NCBI GenBank assembly: GCA_947474855.1
Contig: CANJKV010000004.1
Location: 1 to 64,000, forward strand
Direction: 5' to 3'
Source of the DNA: Aurantimonadaceae bacterium
Lineage (GTDB): Bacteria > Pseudomonadota > Alphaproteobacteria > Rhizobiales > Rhizobiaceae
Length of the DNA: 64,000 nucleotides
Under the pieces are notes generated by a model. That model worked only from the letters and a program-made list of their open reading frames with translations. It did no database searches and had not been told where the DNA came from. Of this stretch, positions 1 to 8,273 are shown one piece after another. Numbering within the stretch: the first letter of the stretch is position 1; each line of letters opens with the position of its first letter. Position numbers and translations under genes: made by a program.

Positions 1-618
1 AAGCGCGGCCGGCTCTGGCTGAACGACGGCTCGTGCGTTCGGCTTCGGCCCGAGCGACCCAACCACGTCTGGTCCTATGACTTCGTGGAGGACCGCACTC
101 ACAATGGCCGCAAGTTCCGCATGCTGAACATCGTCGATGAGTTCACCCGCGAGTGTCTGTGCATCCGGATCGACCGGAAGCTGAGATCTTCGGATGTCAT
201 CGACGTCCTGTCGGACCTCTTCATCCTGCGCGGTGTGCCGGGACACATCCGCTCCGATAACGGCCCCGAGTTCATCTGCAAGGCGGTTCGCGAGTGGATC
301 ACCGCGGTCGGCGCCAAGACCGCCTTCATCGAACCGGGCTCACCTTGGGAGAACGGCTACTGCGAGAGCTTCAACTCCAAGCTCCGGGACGAGCTCCTCA
401 ACGGTGAGATCTTCTACAGCCTCGCCGAGGCCTGGATCGTCATCGAGAGTTGGCGCCAGCACTACAACACGCGACGCCCCCATTCCGCCCTCGGCTACAA
501 ACCGCCGGCACCAGCCGCCGTACCGTGGCCGCAAGCGCCACCCCAACCCGCTTCGCCGGCCACCTCAACCGTCGCCGACAAGCCCAACCATGCATTAGAT
601 TTGAACCGGGCCACCTAA
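1..618 (+). CDS. IS3-family transposase OrfB, C-terminal part
   Basis: This is the rve-type integrase core of an IS3-family OrfB transposase, which cuts and joins DNA at the element ends. The frame is open from base 1, so the start is missing and 205 codons are present. The DDE triad is visible: Asp in YDFVED near residue 27, Asp in RSDNGPEF near residue 83, and Glu in the WENGYCESFNSKL segment near residue 120. The C-terminus (RRPHSALGYKPPAP) is typical of the IS407/IS51-like group. The N-terminal HTH part and OrfA are outside the window. In a full element the protein would be made by programmed frameshifting, which cannot be judged here. Confidence 0.9.
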   Translation, partial: KRGRLWLNDGSCVRLRPERPNHVWSYDFVEDRTHNGRKFRMLNIVDEFTRECLCIRIDRKLRSSDVIDVLSDLFILRGVPGHIRSDNGPEFICKAVREWITAVGAKTAFIEPGSPWENGYCESFNSKLRDELLNGEIFYSLAEAWIVIESWRQHYNTRRPHSALGYKPPAPAAVPWPQAPPQPASPATSTVADKPNHALDLNRAT

Positions 619-626
619 CGGGGGCA
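1..626 (+). mobile_element. IS3-family insertion sequence, right end only
   Basis: The window opens inside an insertion sequence whose transposase reads to the right. The transposase stop (616-618) is followed within a few bases by CGGGGGCA, and IS3-family elements end in CA, so the right terminus is placed at about 626. Immediately after this point an ABC permease frame begins with no start codon, showing that the element sits inside that gene. The left end and any target duplication lie outside the window, so the exact family group (IS407-like by protein) is inferred. Confidence 0.75.
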
Positions 627-1581
627 GGCCAGCCGCGCGCACGCGCTGCTGATCGAGCCCTTCCTGTCCTTCGCCTTCTTCTCCGAGGTGCTGCTGAAGA
701 CCGGGCCGCTCCTCCTGATCGCGCAGGGGCCGGCGATCGGCTACCGCGCCAAGGTCTTCAACATCGGCGCGGAAGGTCAGTTCGTCCTCGGCGCGATCTT
801 CGCCTCCAGCATCCCGGTCTGGTTCCCGATAGCGCAAGGCCCTTGGATCTGGCCGGCCTTGCTGCTCCTCGGCGCGCTCGGCGGCGCCCTTTGGGCGGCG
901 ATCACCGCCTTCTGGCGCGTGCGGTTCAACGCCAGCGAGATTCTCGTCTCGCTGATGCTCTCCTTCGTCGCGATCCAGATCCTCAACTACCTGCTGCTCG
1001 GCCTTTGGAAGGACCCCTACGGCTTCAACTTCCCGCAATCCGTCATGTTTCAGACGGATGCGATCCTGCCGATCCTGATCCCGGGCACGCGGGTCAACGT
1101 GTCCCTGCTCGTCGCCCTCGCTCTGTCGGGCGCGGCCTTCCTGTTCATGCAGCGCTCGTTTCTCGGGTACAAGCTGCAGGTCGGCGGCCTCGCCCCGCGG
1201 GCCGCCTCCTATGCCGGCTTCTCGGAAGGCCGCGCGATCTGGCTCTCGCTGCTGATTGGGGGCTTGGCGGCCGGCCTCGCGGGCGCGGCCGAGGTGGCGG
1301 GGCCCGTCGGCCAGCTGCAGCGCTCGATCTCGACCGGCTACGGCTACACGGCGATCATCGTCGCCTATCTCGGCGGCCTCCACCCCCTCGGCATCCTCGC
1401 CGCCTCGTTCGTCATGGCGGCGATCTCCATCGGCGGCGACAACGCCATGGTCTCGGCCAACCTGCCGCTCGCCATCGTGCGCGTCTTCCAGGGCAGCTTT
1501 CTCCTGTTCTACCTCTGCGCCGTCACCTTCGCCCGCTACCGCTTCGAATGGCCCCGACCCGCACCCGGAGCCCGCGCATGA
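627..1581 (+). pseudogene. nucleoside-type ABC transporter permease, 5' truncated by the IS
   Basis: The product is an inner-membrane permease of the BPD_transp_2 (branched-chain/nucleoside, BmpB/YufP-like) family. The family signature around VFNIGAEGQF is intact and at least seven hydrophobic segments follow, down to a stop at 1579-1581. The frame runs backwards without any start codon into the IS3 element, so roughly the first 40 residues (first membrane helix) are lost. The first internal ATG is too far in to give a normal protein. Its stop overlaps the start of the next permease (ATGA), as expected for a heterodimeric permease pair. Loss of this subunit probably inactivates the transporter unless the 5' part persists beyond the IS. 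Confidence 0.85.
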
Positions 1582-2489
1582 ACGCCCTCGCCTTCATTCT
1601 CGCGGCGACGCTCGCCGCCGCGACACCCTTCCTGCTCGCGTCCCTCGGCGAGCTCGTGGCCGAGCGCAGCGGCGTCCTCAACCTCGGCGTCGAGGGCATG
1701 ATGGTGCTCGGCGCGGTGCTGGCCTTCGTCACCGTCTATCACGGCGGCGGCCATCTCCTCGCCTTCGCCGCGGCGGGCCTCGGAGCGGGTCTGCTCGCCC
1801 TCGTCTTCGCCCTCGCCGTTCTCGGCTTCCAGGCGAACCAGGTGACCTGCGGCCTCGCCATCGGCATCCTGGGACAGGGTCTCTCCGCGCTGTTCGGAAA
1901 AAGCTACGAGAGCCTGACCGTGACGGGCCTGCCGAAGCTCGCCGTGCCGCGGCTCTCGGAGCTCCCGGTCGTCGGCGGCCTGTTCAACCAGGACGCCGTC
2001 GTGTGGCTATCGCTCGCCGCGACGCTCGCGATCGGTCTCACCCTGTCGCGCAGCAAGCTCGGGCTCGTCCTCCGGGCGACCGGCGAGAACCCGAAGGCGG
2101 CCCACGTGATCGGCATTCCCGTGGTGGCGGTGCGCCTCTGCGCGGTCGGCTTCGGCGGCGTGATGGCGGGTTTCGCCGGCGCCTACGCGGCCGTGGTCTA
2201 CACGCCCCTCTCGGCGGACGGGATGATTGCCGGGCGCGGCTGGATCGCCGTCGCCCTCGTCGTCTGCGGCACCTGGCCGACGGGCCGCATCCTGCTCGGC
2301 GCCTGCCTGTTCGGGGCGCTCTCGCTCGCGGGGCTCGCGGCCCAGGCGGAAGGCGTCGGGCTCCCCTCGCAGCTCCTGGCGAGCCTCCCCTACCTCGTGA
2401 CGATCCTCGTCCTCGGCCTCATCTCTGCCGACCGGCGACGGATGAAGCTGAAGGGCGTGGCCTCGCTCGGCGAGCCGCTGGAGCGCTGA
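1578..2489 (+). CDS. nucleoside-type ABC transporter permease, second subunit
   Basis: A 303-residue inner-membrane permease of the BPD_transp_2 family, the usual partner of the truncated permease just upstream (YufQ/NupQ-like). It carries the family signature VLNLGVEGMM near residue 35 and about eight hydrophobic segments. The start at 1578 is chosen because it overlaps the upstream stop as ATGA, a sign of translational coupling. In this family the substrates are nucleosides or purines, and the neighbouring purine-type catabolic genes agree with that. The ATPase and lipoprotein components would be left of the IS and are not seen. Expression may now depend on IS-borne or internal promoters. 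Confidence 0.85.
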   Translation: MNALAFILAATLAAATPFLLASLGELVAERSGVLNLGVEGMMVLGAVLAFVTVYHGGGHLLAFAAAGLGAGLLALVFALAVLGFQANQVTCGLAIGILGQGLSALFGKSYESLTVTGLPKLAVPRLSELPVVGGLFNQDAVVWLSLAATLAIGLTLSRSKLGLVLRATGENPKAAHVIGIPVVAVRLCAVGFGGVMAGFAGAYAAVVYTPLSADGMIAGRGWIAVALVVCGTWPTGRILLGACLFGALSLAGLAAQAEGVGLPSQLLASLPYLVTILVLGLISADRRRMKLKGVASLGEPLER

Positions 2490-2669
2490 CGCCGCGCCGG
2501 TCCCCCCGCTCGCGGGCCCATCCCATCCCGGATCGATTGCCTTTGAGCCATCGGGGCCGAAGCAGCCCTTCCGATGAACGAGCAAGCAGGCCGGCAAGCA
2601 CAGACAGGCAGCAGTTGCCTAATATTCGCGCACATCAGAAAACAGATTAGAAAATTCGCAAGAAACATC

Positions 2670-2697
2670 TTGCTGCGCAGCCGCCCGATGGTATGAT
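2670..2697 (+). promoter_or_regulatory. sigma70-like promoter for the NMT1-type operon
   Basis: TTGCTG (2670-2675) and TATGAT (2692-2697) are separated by 16 bases in a locally AT-rich stretch. A transcript starting about 7 bases downstream (near 2704) would begin exactly at the riboswitch below. The agreement of predicted start and RNA structure is the main support. The rest of the preceding intergenic stretch from 2490 shows no gene. Confidence 0.5.
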
Positions 2698-2701
2698 CCC
2701 G

Positions 2702-2753
2702 CCAGCGAGTAGAAGCGGTCAGGGCTCTTGGAGTTCGGGACATTGCTCGGAGA
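2702..2753 (+). ncRNA. NMT1-motif (xanthine/urate-type) riboswitch, copy 1
   Basis: The aptamer has the conserved strands GAGTAGAAGCGGTC (2707-2720) and GACATTGCTC (2739-2748). Outer helix P1 is CGAG (2706-2709) with CTCG (2746-2749). The inner helix is GTC/GAC closed by a GGCTC-TTG-GAGTT hairpin. An almost identical pair of strands, with compensating changes in both helices, occurs at 6980-7024. NMT1-motif RNAs are known to bind xanthine and uric acid and to precede NMT1-domain transporters; this one precedes exactly such a transporter. The identification rests on remembered consensus and context, not a covariance search. Confidence 0.75.
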
Positions 2754-2984
2754 CCCTGAGGTGTCCCGTGCTCGTCGAATTCCCCAAGCCCGCCACAGGC
2801 CCGCTCGAAGCAGAAGCGACGCGATGCGCCGCTCCTCCCTCGTCCGCGACTGCCCGGCCGTTTCCCTGCCGCCGGCCCTGCCGGTCGGCTGCCGCGGCCG
2901 GCACGGCTCCGGCCGCCTGTCCCCCGCAATCTCGGCGGCCGCCCTCCCACCATCCCCTGGATTCATCATCGAACGGAGTTTTCG
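2754..2984 (+). other. long leader between riboswitch and binding-protein gene
   Basis: About 230 bases separate the aptamer from the start codon. The stretch is very GC-rich. One clear hairpin is GGCCGCC (2911-2917) pairing with GGCGGCC (2934-2940), without a T-run. A Shine-Dalgarno-like CGGAG lies 10 bases before the ATG at 2985. How the aptamer would signal across this distance is not evident. A short open frame from 2824 overlaps the gene start but has no visible merit. Confidence 0.4.
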
Positions 2985-3986
2985 ATGTCGCGGACTGACG
3001 CCCTCAAGACGCTCGGCTTGGCGCTCCTGGCCTGCGCCGCATCGCTGGGCCCCGCCCGCGCGGCCGATCCTGTGACCTTCCAGCTCGACTGGCTACCGGG
3101 CGGCGACAAGGCGCCGATCTACGTCTGCATCAAGCGCAACTTTTGCTCCGAGGCCGGGCTCGACGTCACCATCGCCTCCGGGCGCGGCTCGACGGAGGCG
3201 ATCACCCGCCTCGCGGCCGGGGCTTCGGATGTGGGCGTGTCCGACATCGGCGCGCTGATGGCGGCGCGGGCGACGGAAAAGGTGCCGGTCTCGGCCGTCA
3301 TGTCGCTGTTCAACAAGGGGCCGCATGCCTTCTACACGCTGAAGGGCAAGGGCATAGAGAGCGTCGCCGACATCGACGGCAAGTCGGTCGCGACATCGCC
3401 CTTCACCTCTTCCAACGTCTACCTGCCGCTGGTCCTCAAGGACGCCGGCCTGACCGACGACTCCATTCGCCTGACCAAGGCCGATCCCGGCGCGCTCGGG
3501 CCGATGCTGATGACCGGTCAGGTCGACGCGATCATCGCCTGGATGACGGACCTGTCGCGCTACGGCGGGCAGGCGGAAGACGCGGGCGCCGAGATCGTCG
3601 CGCTGCCCTGGTCGGCGGCGGGGCTGGAGCTCTACTCCGCCTCGCTCATCGCCTCGGACGCGTTCCTCCAGGAGCGGCCGGACGTCGCCCGACGCTTCGT
3701 CGAGGCCTATCGCCAGTCGGTGGTCTACGCTCGCGAGAACCCGAAGGACGCCGCCGCAGCCGTTGTCGAGACGGTGCCGGAGCTGGACTCGGAGGACGTC
3801 GAGGGCTCGCTGAACGACGCGATGGCGCTCGTCTTCAACGACGTGACCGAGCGCCTGCCGCTCGGCACCTTCGACGCCGCGCGCCTCGCCGAGACCTGGA
3901 AGCGCGTCGCGGCGGCGCAGGAGATCGACCCCGCCTCGCTCGATCCCGAGACCGCGGTCGCGCGCGACTTCGTGCCCGGAAGCTGA
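2985..3986 (+). CDS. NMT1/THI5-like ABC substrate-binding protein
   Basis: A 333-residue periplasmic binding protein of the NMT1/THI5 (SsuA/TauA-like) family. The first 26 residues form a Sec signal peptide ending ARA, before the mature start ADPVTF. The opening strand VTFQLDWLPGGDKAPIY and the downstream GRGSTEA segment are family features. It is the first gene of a binding protein-ATPase-permease-deaminase operon, with 5 bases to the ATPase. The family name comes from pyrimidine-precursor proteins but members bind many small heterocycles and sulfonates. The xanthine-type riboswitch and the 8-oxoguanine-deaminase-like gene suggest a purine-related ligand; that is inference. Confidence 0.85.
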   Translation: MSRTDALKTLGLALLACAASLGPARAADPVTFQLDWLPGGDKAPIYVCIKRNFCSEAGLDVTIASGRGSTEAITRLAAGASDVGVSDIGALMAARATEKVPVSAVMSLFNKGPHAFYTLKGKGIESVADIDGKSVATSPFTSSNVYLPLVLKDAGLTDDSIRLTKADPGALGPMLMTGQVDAIIAWMTDLSRYGGQAEDAGAEIVALPWSAAGLELYSASLIASDAFLQERPDVARRFVEAYRQSVVYARENPKDAAAAVVETVPELDSEDVEGSLNDAMALVFNDVTERLPLGTFDAARLAETWKRVAAAQEIDPASLDPETAVARDFVPGS

Positions 3987-3991
3987 CCGCC

Positions 3992-4768
3992 ATGGCGCTC
4001 GATCCTCCGGCCGTGTCCTTCCGCGGCCTCGGCCAGGTCTTCGAAACGCGCGGCGGGCGCGTCGAGGCGCTGCGGGAGGTGAGCTTCGACGTCGCGCGGC
4101 ACGAATTCGTCGCGATTCTCGGGCCGTCGGGCTGCGGCAAGTCCACGCTGCTGCGCATGGTGGCGGGGCTCCTGAAGCCGACGCGCGGGCGCGTCTCGGT
4201 CTTCGGCCTGCCGGTGACGGAGCCGCGCGACGACGTCGGCATCGTCTTCCAGAAGCCGACGCTCCTCCCCTGGGCCAGCGTCGAGGACAACATCCTGTTT
4301 CCCGCCCGGCACAAGCGCGGCAGCGTCACGCAGCAAGACCGCGCGCGGGCGGCCGAGCTGATCGCGATGACCGGCCTCCAGGGCTTCGAGAAGCGCCTGC
4401 CGGACGAGCTCTCCGGCGGCATGCAGCAGCGCGTCGGCATCGCCCGGGCGCTGCACATGGATCCCGACATCCTCCTGATGGACGAGCCCTTCTCGGCGCT
4501 CGACGCGCTGACGCGCGAGGAGATGGGCTTCGAGCTGTCGCGCATCTTCGAGGCGCGGCGCAAGACCGTCCTCTTCATCACCCATTCGGTGAGCGAGGCG
4601 GCGATCCTGGCCGACCGGGTGGTCGTGCTCACCGGCCGGCCGGGGACGCTCGCCGCCGACATGCCCGTGTCGCTGCCGCGGCCGCGCGGGATCGAAACCG
4701 CTTCGATGGGAGCCACCCATGAGTTCGCCGGACATCTCCGCAGCCTCCTCCTCCGCCGCGCGGCCTGA
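3992..4768 (+). CDS. ABC transporter ATP-binding protein (NitT/TauT type)
   Basis: A 258-residue cytoplasmic ATPase that drives the importer encoded by its neighbours. Walker A is GPSGCGKST near residue 46, the Q-loop is in VFQKPTLLPW, the signature is LSGGMQQR, and Walker B is ILLMDEPFSALD, with the switch His in THSVSEA. The PTLLPW form of the Q-loop is typical of the nitrate/sulfonate/taurine subfamily. It starts 5 bases after the binding protein. Its 3' end overlaps the permease start at 4719 by 50 bases, an unusually long overlap that suggests tight coupling or a later true permease start. Confidence 0.9.
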   Translation: MALDPPAVSFRGLGQVFETRGGRVEALREVSFDVARHEFVAILGPSGCGKSTLLRMVAGLLKPTRGRVSVFGLPVTEPRDDVGIVFQKPTLLPWASVEDNILFPARHKRGSVTQQDRARAAELIAMTGLQGFEKRLPDELSGGMQQRVGIARALHMDPDILLMDEPFSALDALTREEMGFELSRIFEARRKTVLFITHSVSEAAILADRVVVLTGRPGTLAADMPVSLPRPRGIETASMGATHEFAGHLRSLLLRRAA

Positions 4769-5564
4769 GACCGAGACGGCCCCGCGGACGAAGCGCGGCT
4801 CGCTTCTCCTGGCGCCGGGCGTCCTGCCGGGATTGACGACGCTCGTCATCCTTCTCGCCTGGGAGGGCGCGACGCGCCTCTTCGCGATCCCCTCCTTCGT
4901 CCTCCCCTCGCCGCTCGGCATCCTCGCCGGCTTCGAGGCGGTCGGCCTGTCGCGCTGGGCCGAGCATATCGGAGCGACGCTCCGGGTCGCGATGCTCGGC
5001 TACGCCGTCTCGATCCTCGTCGCCGTGCCGCTCGCGATCGTGCTGGCGCGCTCGCCGGTCCTGTCGCGGGCCCTCTACCCGATCCTCGTCGTCGTCCAGT
5101 CGACGCCGATCGTCGCGGTGGCGCCGATCATCATCGTCGTGATGGGCGCGGGCGACCTGCCGCGCGTCGTCATCACCTGCCTCATCACCTTCTTTCCGAT
5201 CGTCGTCTCGACGACGACCGGCCTCATGGCGACGCCGCCCGAGCTGATCGAATTGTCGAAGAGCCTGCGCGCCCCGGCCTGGCGCGAGATCACCCAGATC
5301 CGCCTGCCCTTCGCCGTGCCTTACATCTTCTCCGCGCTGAAGATCTCGATCACCCTCGCCGTGATCGGCGCGGTCGTCGCCGAGTTCGTCGCGGCGGAGA
5401 AGGGCGTCGGCTACTTCATCCAGTTCTCGACCTCGATGTTCCGCCTGCCGCAAGCCTGGGCAGGGCTCCTGATCCTCGCAGGCATGTCGCTCCTCCTCTT
5501 CCAGGCGGTGACGCTCATCCAGAAGCGCGTCTTCCCCTGGAGCTTGCCCAAAGACGCGCCATGA
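4719..5564 (+). CDS. ABC transporter permease (NitT/TauT type)
   Basis: A 281-residue inner-membrane permease of the BPD_transp_1 superfamily. After a Ser/Ala-rich cytoplasmic N-terminus there are about six hydrophobic segments. The EAA loop is visible in ELSKSLRAPAWREITQIRLP near residues 180-200, where the ATPase docks. The ATG at 4719 lies within the ATPase gene. No better in-frame start is evident before the first membrane segment. The stop overlaps the start of the deaminase-like gene (ATGA). It forms the membrane channel for the ligand of the 2985-3986 binding protein. Confidence 0.88.
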   Translation: MSSPDISAASSSAARPETETAPRTKRGSLLLAPGVLPGLTTLVILLAWEGATRLFAIPSFVLPSPLGILAGFEAVGLSRWAEHIGATLRVAMLGYAVSILVAVPLAIVLARSPVLSRALYPILVVVQSTPIVAVAPIIIVVMGAGDLPRVVITCLITFFPIVVSTTTGLMATPPELIELSKSLRAPAWREITQIRLPFAVPYIFSALKISITLAVIGAVVAEFVAAEKGVGYFIQFSTSMFRLPQAWAGLLILAGMSLLLFQAVTLIQKRVFPWSLPKDAP

Positions 5565-6943
5565 CCGACTTCCTGATCGAGAACGCGCTCGGCATCCTGA
5601 CGGGCCGCGAGGGCGCGGCGGCGCGGGCGACCGGGTCGGTGCGCGTCGAGGACGGGCGCATCGCCGCCGTCGGACGGCTCGCGCGCCGGCCGGGCGAGCG
5701 GGTGGTGGACGCGTCGGGCTGCGTCGTCGCGCCCGGCCTCGTCAACACGCACCACCACCTGTTCCAGTCCGTGCTGAAGGGTGTGCCGGCCGGCCTCGAC
5801 CAGCCGCTCGCGCCCTGGCTGCGGCTCGTGCCCTATGCCTACTGGGACCGCATCGACGAGGAGGCGCTGCGCGTTTCCGCCACGATCGGCCTCGTCGAGC
5901 TGGCGCTATCGGGCACGACCACGGTCGCCGACCACCACTACTTCTACTCCGACCTCTACGACTTCGATCCGAACGAGGTGCTGTTCGAGGTCGCCGAGCG
6001 CTTCGGCCTGCGCTTCGTTCTCGCCCGCGGCGGGGCGACCACGACCCGCCGCTTCGATGGCGCCGACTTCGCGCCGCTGCCGACGGAATCGCTCGGGAGC
6101 ATGATCGACGCCGTGGAGGCGGCGGCCAGGCGCTGGCACGACCCCGCGCCAGACGCCATGCGCCGCGTCGTTTTCGCGCCGACGACGCCGACCTTCTCGC
6201 TGCGGCCCGAGGAGTTGCGCACGGTCGCCGCGGAAGCGCGGCGAATGGGGCTGCGCCTCCATTCGCACCTGTCGGAGAACGGCGACTACGTCGCCCACAC
6301 GCTGAACAACTTCGGCAAGCGCCCGGTCCACTGGCTCGCCGAGCACGACTGGCTCGGCGAGGACGTGTTCTTCGCCCATCTCGTGGAATGCGACGCCAGC
6401 GAGGTGGCACTCCTCGCCCAGACCCGCACCGGCATGGCGCACTGCCCGCAGGCCAATGCGCGCCTCGGCTCCGGCATCGCGCCGGCGGCGGCGATGTCGC
6501 GCGCCGGCGGGCGCGTCTCGCTCGCCGTCGACGGCGCGGCGGCCAACGAGGCGGCGGACATGGCCTCGGCGCTCTATGCCGGCTTCTGCCTGCACCGCTC
6601 GGCCGGCGGCGCCGGGGCGGTCACGCCCGACGAGCTGGTCGGCTGGGGAAGCCGCGGCGGCGCCGAGGTGCTGGGCCTTTCCGCCGTCGGCACGATCGAG
6701 CCGGGTAAGGCCGCCGACCTCGTGCTCTTCGACCTTTCCCATCCCCGTTGGATGGGCCTCCACGATCCGCTCGCCGGCCCCGTCATCGGCGGCGGGCAGG
6801 CGCAGGTGCGCGCGAGCTTCGTCGCCGGCCGCGAGCTCGTGCGGAACGGCGCCGTGCCCTGGCTCGACATGGAGAAGCTCGGACACGACGCGGCGCGCAC
6901 CGTCCGACGCCTCGCGGAGCCGCGGAGCGCCCGCGCCGCCTGA
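5561..6943 (+). CDS. 8-oxoguanine-deaminase-like amidohydrolase
   Basis: A 460-residue zinc amidohydrolase of the ATZ/TRZ (cytosine deaminase-like) group. Metal and catalytic residues are in place: HxH at 64/66, His236 and Glu239 in HSHLSEN, His273, and Asp324 in VDGAAANEAADM. That last segment and HHHLFQSVLKG are features of 8-oxoguanine deaminases, which convert 8-oxoguanine to urate. Hydroxyatrazine-type hydrolases are close relatives, so substrate is not certain. It is coupled by ATGA to the permease, so uptake and deamination are co-expressed. A urate product fits the urate/xanthine-type riboswitches on both sides of this operon. Confidence 0.82.
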   Translation: MTDFLIENALGILTGREGAAARATGSVRVEDGRIAAVGRLARRPGERVVDASGCVVAPGLVNTHHHLFQSVLKGVPAGLDQPLAPWLRLVPYAYWDRIDEEALRVSATIGLVELALSGTTTVADHHYFYSDLYDFDPNEVLFEVAERFGLRFVLARGGATTTRRFDGADFAPLPTESLGSMIDAVEAAARRWHDPAPDAMRRVVFAPTTPTFSLRPEELRTVAAEARRMGLRLHSHLSENGDYVAHTLNNFGKRPVHWLAEHDWLGEDVFFAHLVECDASEVALLAQTRTGMAHCPQANARLGSGIAPAAAMSRAGGRVSLAVDGAAANEAADMASALYAGFCLHRSAGGAGAVTPDELVGWGSRGGAEVLGLSAVGTIEPGKAADLVLFDLSHPRWMGLHDPLAGPVIGGGQAQVRASFVAGRELVRNGAVPWLDMEKLGHDAARTVRRLAEPRSARAA

Positions 6944-6979
6944 CGAGATCCCCGCCGCGCGAGCGCGCGGCGGGCGCAT

Positions 6980-7061
6980 GGGAGTAGAAGCGGTCGGCGC
7001 CCGCCCGGGCCCGACATTGCTCCCTCAACCCCGGGATCGACCGCCGATCCCAACCTTGAGG
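6980..7061 (+). ncRNA. NMT1-motif (xanthine/urate-type) riboswitch, copy 2, with expression platform
   Basis: The aptamer spans 6980-7024: P1 is GGGAG (6980-6984) with CTCCC (7020-7024), the inner helix GTCGG pairs with CCGAC, and the conserved strands GAGTAGAAGCGGTC and GACATTGCTC match copy 1. A perfect hairpin GGGATCG/CGATCCC (7033-7051) follows. CCTCAA (7023-7028), which includes two P1 bases, is fully complementary to TTGAGG (7056-7061), the ribosome-binding region of the oxygenase gene. P1 and this anti-ribosome-site helix therefore compete, which suggests control of translation. The direction of control is inferred and untested. Confidence 0.75.
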
Positions 7062-7070
7062 AAACCAGCC

Positions 7071-8072
7071 ATGTCCGCAGCGACCAAGACCTACGATCTC
7101 GACGAGCTGAACAAGGAGAAGACCTTCGGCGGCATGGGCCGCACGAAGGAGCGCGAGGTACCGCGCATCGACCTCTCGGACTTCGAGGCGCGCAAGGCCG
7201 AGATCGCCGACCAGCTCTGGGCGGCTTCCACCGAGATCGGCTTCTTCCAGCTGATCAATCACGGCATCCCTCAGGCGCAGATCGACGAAGCCTTCGAGAT
7301 GGCCGCCCGGTTCTTCGACCTGTCGCAGGAAACGAAGGGGAGATACCCGCTCGGCAAGGGCACCAATGCCGGCTGGGAATACAAGGCGCAGGTGCGCCCC
7401 TCCACCGGCACGGCGGACAACAAGGAAAGCTATCAGATCACCCTGCCGCGCATGGCGGGGCTCTGGCCAACCGGCGAGGAACTCGCCGGCTTCAAGGCGA
7501 CGATGCTCGCCTTCGAGCGCGCCAACTGGGCGCTCGGCATGAAGGTCCTGTCCTGCTTCGCACTGAAGCTCGGCTTCGCCCCGGACTTCTTCACCGAGGC
7601 GCACGACCCGCTCTCGCCGGACTACCAGAGCACGCTGCGGCTCATCCACTACCTGCCGATGGAGAACGCCAAGCCCGAGGACTTCACCGGCTGGCGCGCC
7701 GGCGCCCACACCGACTTCGACTGCTTGACCCTCCTCCACCAGCGCACCGGCCAGGGCGGGCTCCAGCTCTGCCCCGGCAAGGAGACCGGCACCGGTGCGG
7801 AGCTGGAATGGACCGATGTGCCCCCGCTCCCCGGCGTCGTCACCTGCAACATCGGCGACATGCTGATGCGTTGGAGCGACGACCAGCTCCAGTCGACGCT
7901 GCACCGGGTGCGCATGCCGCGCGCCGACGAATATCTCGGCCCCCGCTACTCGCTGCCCTTCTTCTGCCAAGCCAACAAGGACGCGGTGATCCAGGGGCCC
8001 GGCGGCAAATACTCGCCGATCTCGGCGCACGACTACCTCCAGCAGCGCCTCGCGGCGAACTTCGCCAAGTGA
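7071..8072 (+). CDS. 2-oxoglutarate/Fe(II)-dependent oxygenase (isopenicillin N synthase-like)
   Basis: A 333-residue cytoplasmic non-haem iron dioxygenase with the N-terminal DIOX_N region (about 30-140) and the 2OG-Fe(II) domain (about 185-300). The iron ligands are His213 and Asp215 in GAHTDFD and His278 in STLHRV; Arg292 and Ser294 (RYS) bind 2-oxoglutarate. The start at 7071 follows GAGGAAACC. It is directly controlled by the second xanthine-type riboswitch, so an oxidation step on xanthine, urate or a related purine is plausible. Bacterial xanthine hydroxylases of this fold are not established to my knowledge, so the substrate is inference. No stop-coupled partner gene follows. Confidence 0.85.
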   Translation: MSAATKTYDLDELNKEKTFGGMGRTKEREVPRIDLSDFEARKAEIADQLWAASTEIGFFQLINHGIPQAQIDEAFEMAARFFDLSQETKGRYPLGKGTNAGWEYKAQVRPSTGTADNKESYQITLPRMAGLWPTGEELAGFKATMLAFERANWALGMKVLSCFALKLGFAPDFFTEAHDPLSPDYQSTLRLIHYLPMENAKPEDFTGWRAGAHTDFDCLTLLHQRTGQGGLQLCPGKETGTGAELEWTDVPPLPGVVTCNIGDMLMRWSDDQLQSTLHRVRMPRADEYLGPRYSLPFFCQANKDAVIQGPGGKYSPISAHDYLQQRLAANFAK

Positions 8073-8273
8073 GCCCGGCCCGCTCGATGGCCACGCGGCG
8101 ATCGAGCGCGTCCCGGCATCCGCACGGGCGGACGCGGAGGGTCGGATGAACAACTGGGGCGGGTGGTTTTGGGATGGTGTGCTTCGAAGGATCGTCAACC
8201 CATGAGCTGCCGCCCGCCTCACCCCTCACACCGCCGCGCCGATGCTTTGACCTGTTCCATCCCCCTTTCAGGA

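Noticed and set aside
450-1577. Long open frame overlapping the IS end and the first permease, in frame with the second permease
   Set aside because: Only its last part (from 1578) is a real protein; the upstream residues are Arg/Pro-rich antisense-like sequence produced by high GC.
2824-2984. Possible leader open frame between riboswitch and gene
   Set aside because: It overlaps the real start, has no ribosome site, and its residues have the Arg/Pro/Ser bias of non-coding GC-rich DNA.
4629-5453. Long minus-strand open frame opposite the ABC permease
   Set aside because: Asp/Arg/Glu-rich composition typical of the antisense of GC-rich membrane-protein genes; no motif.
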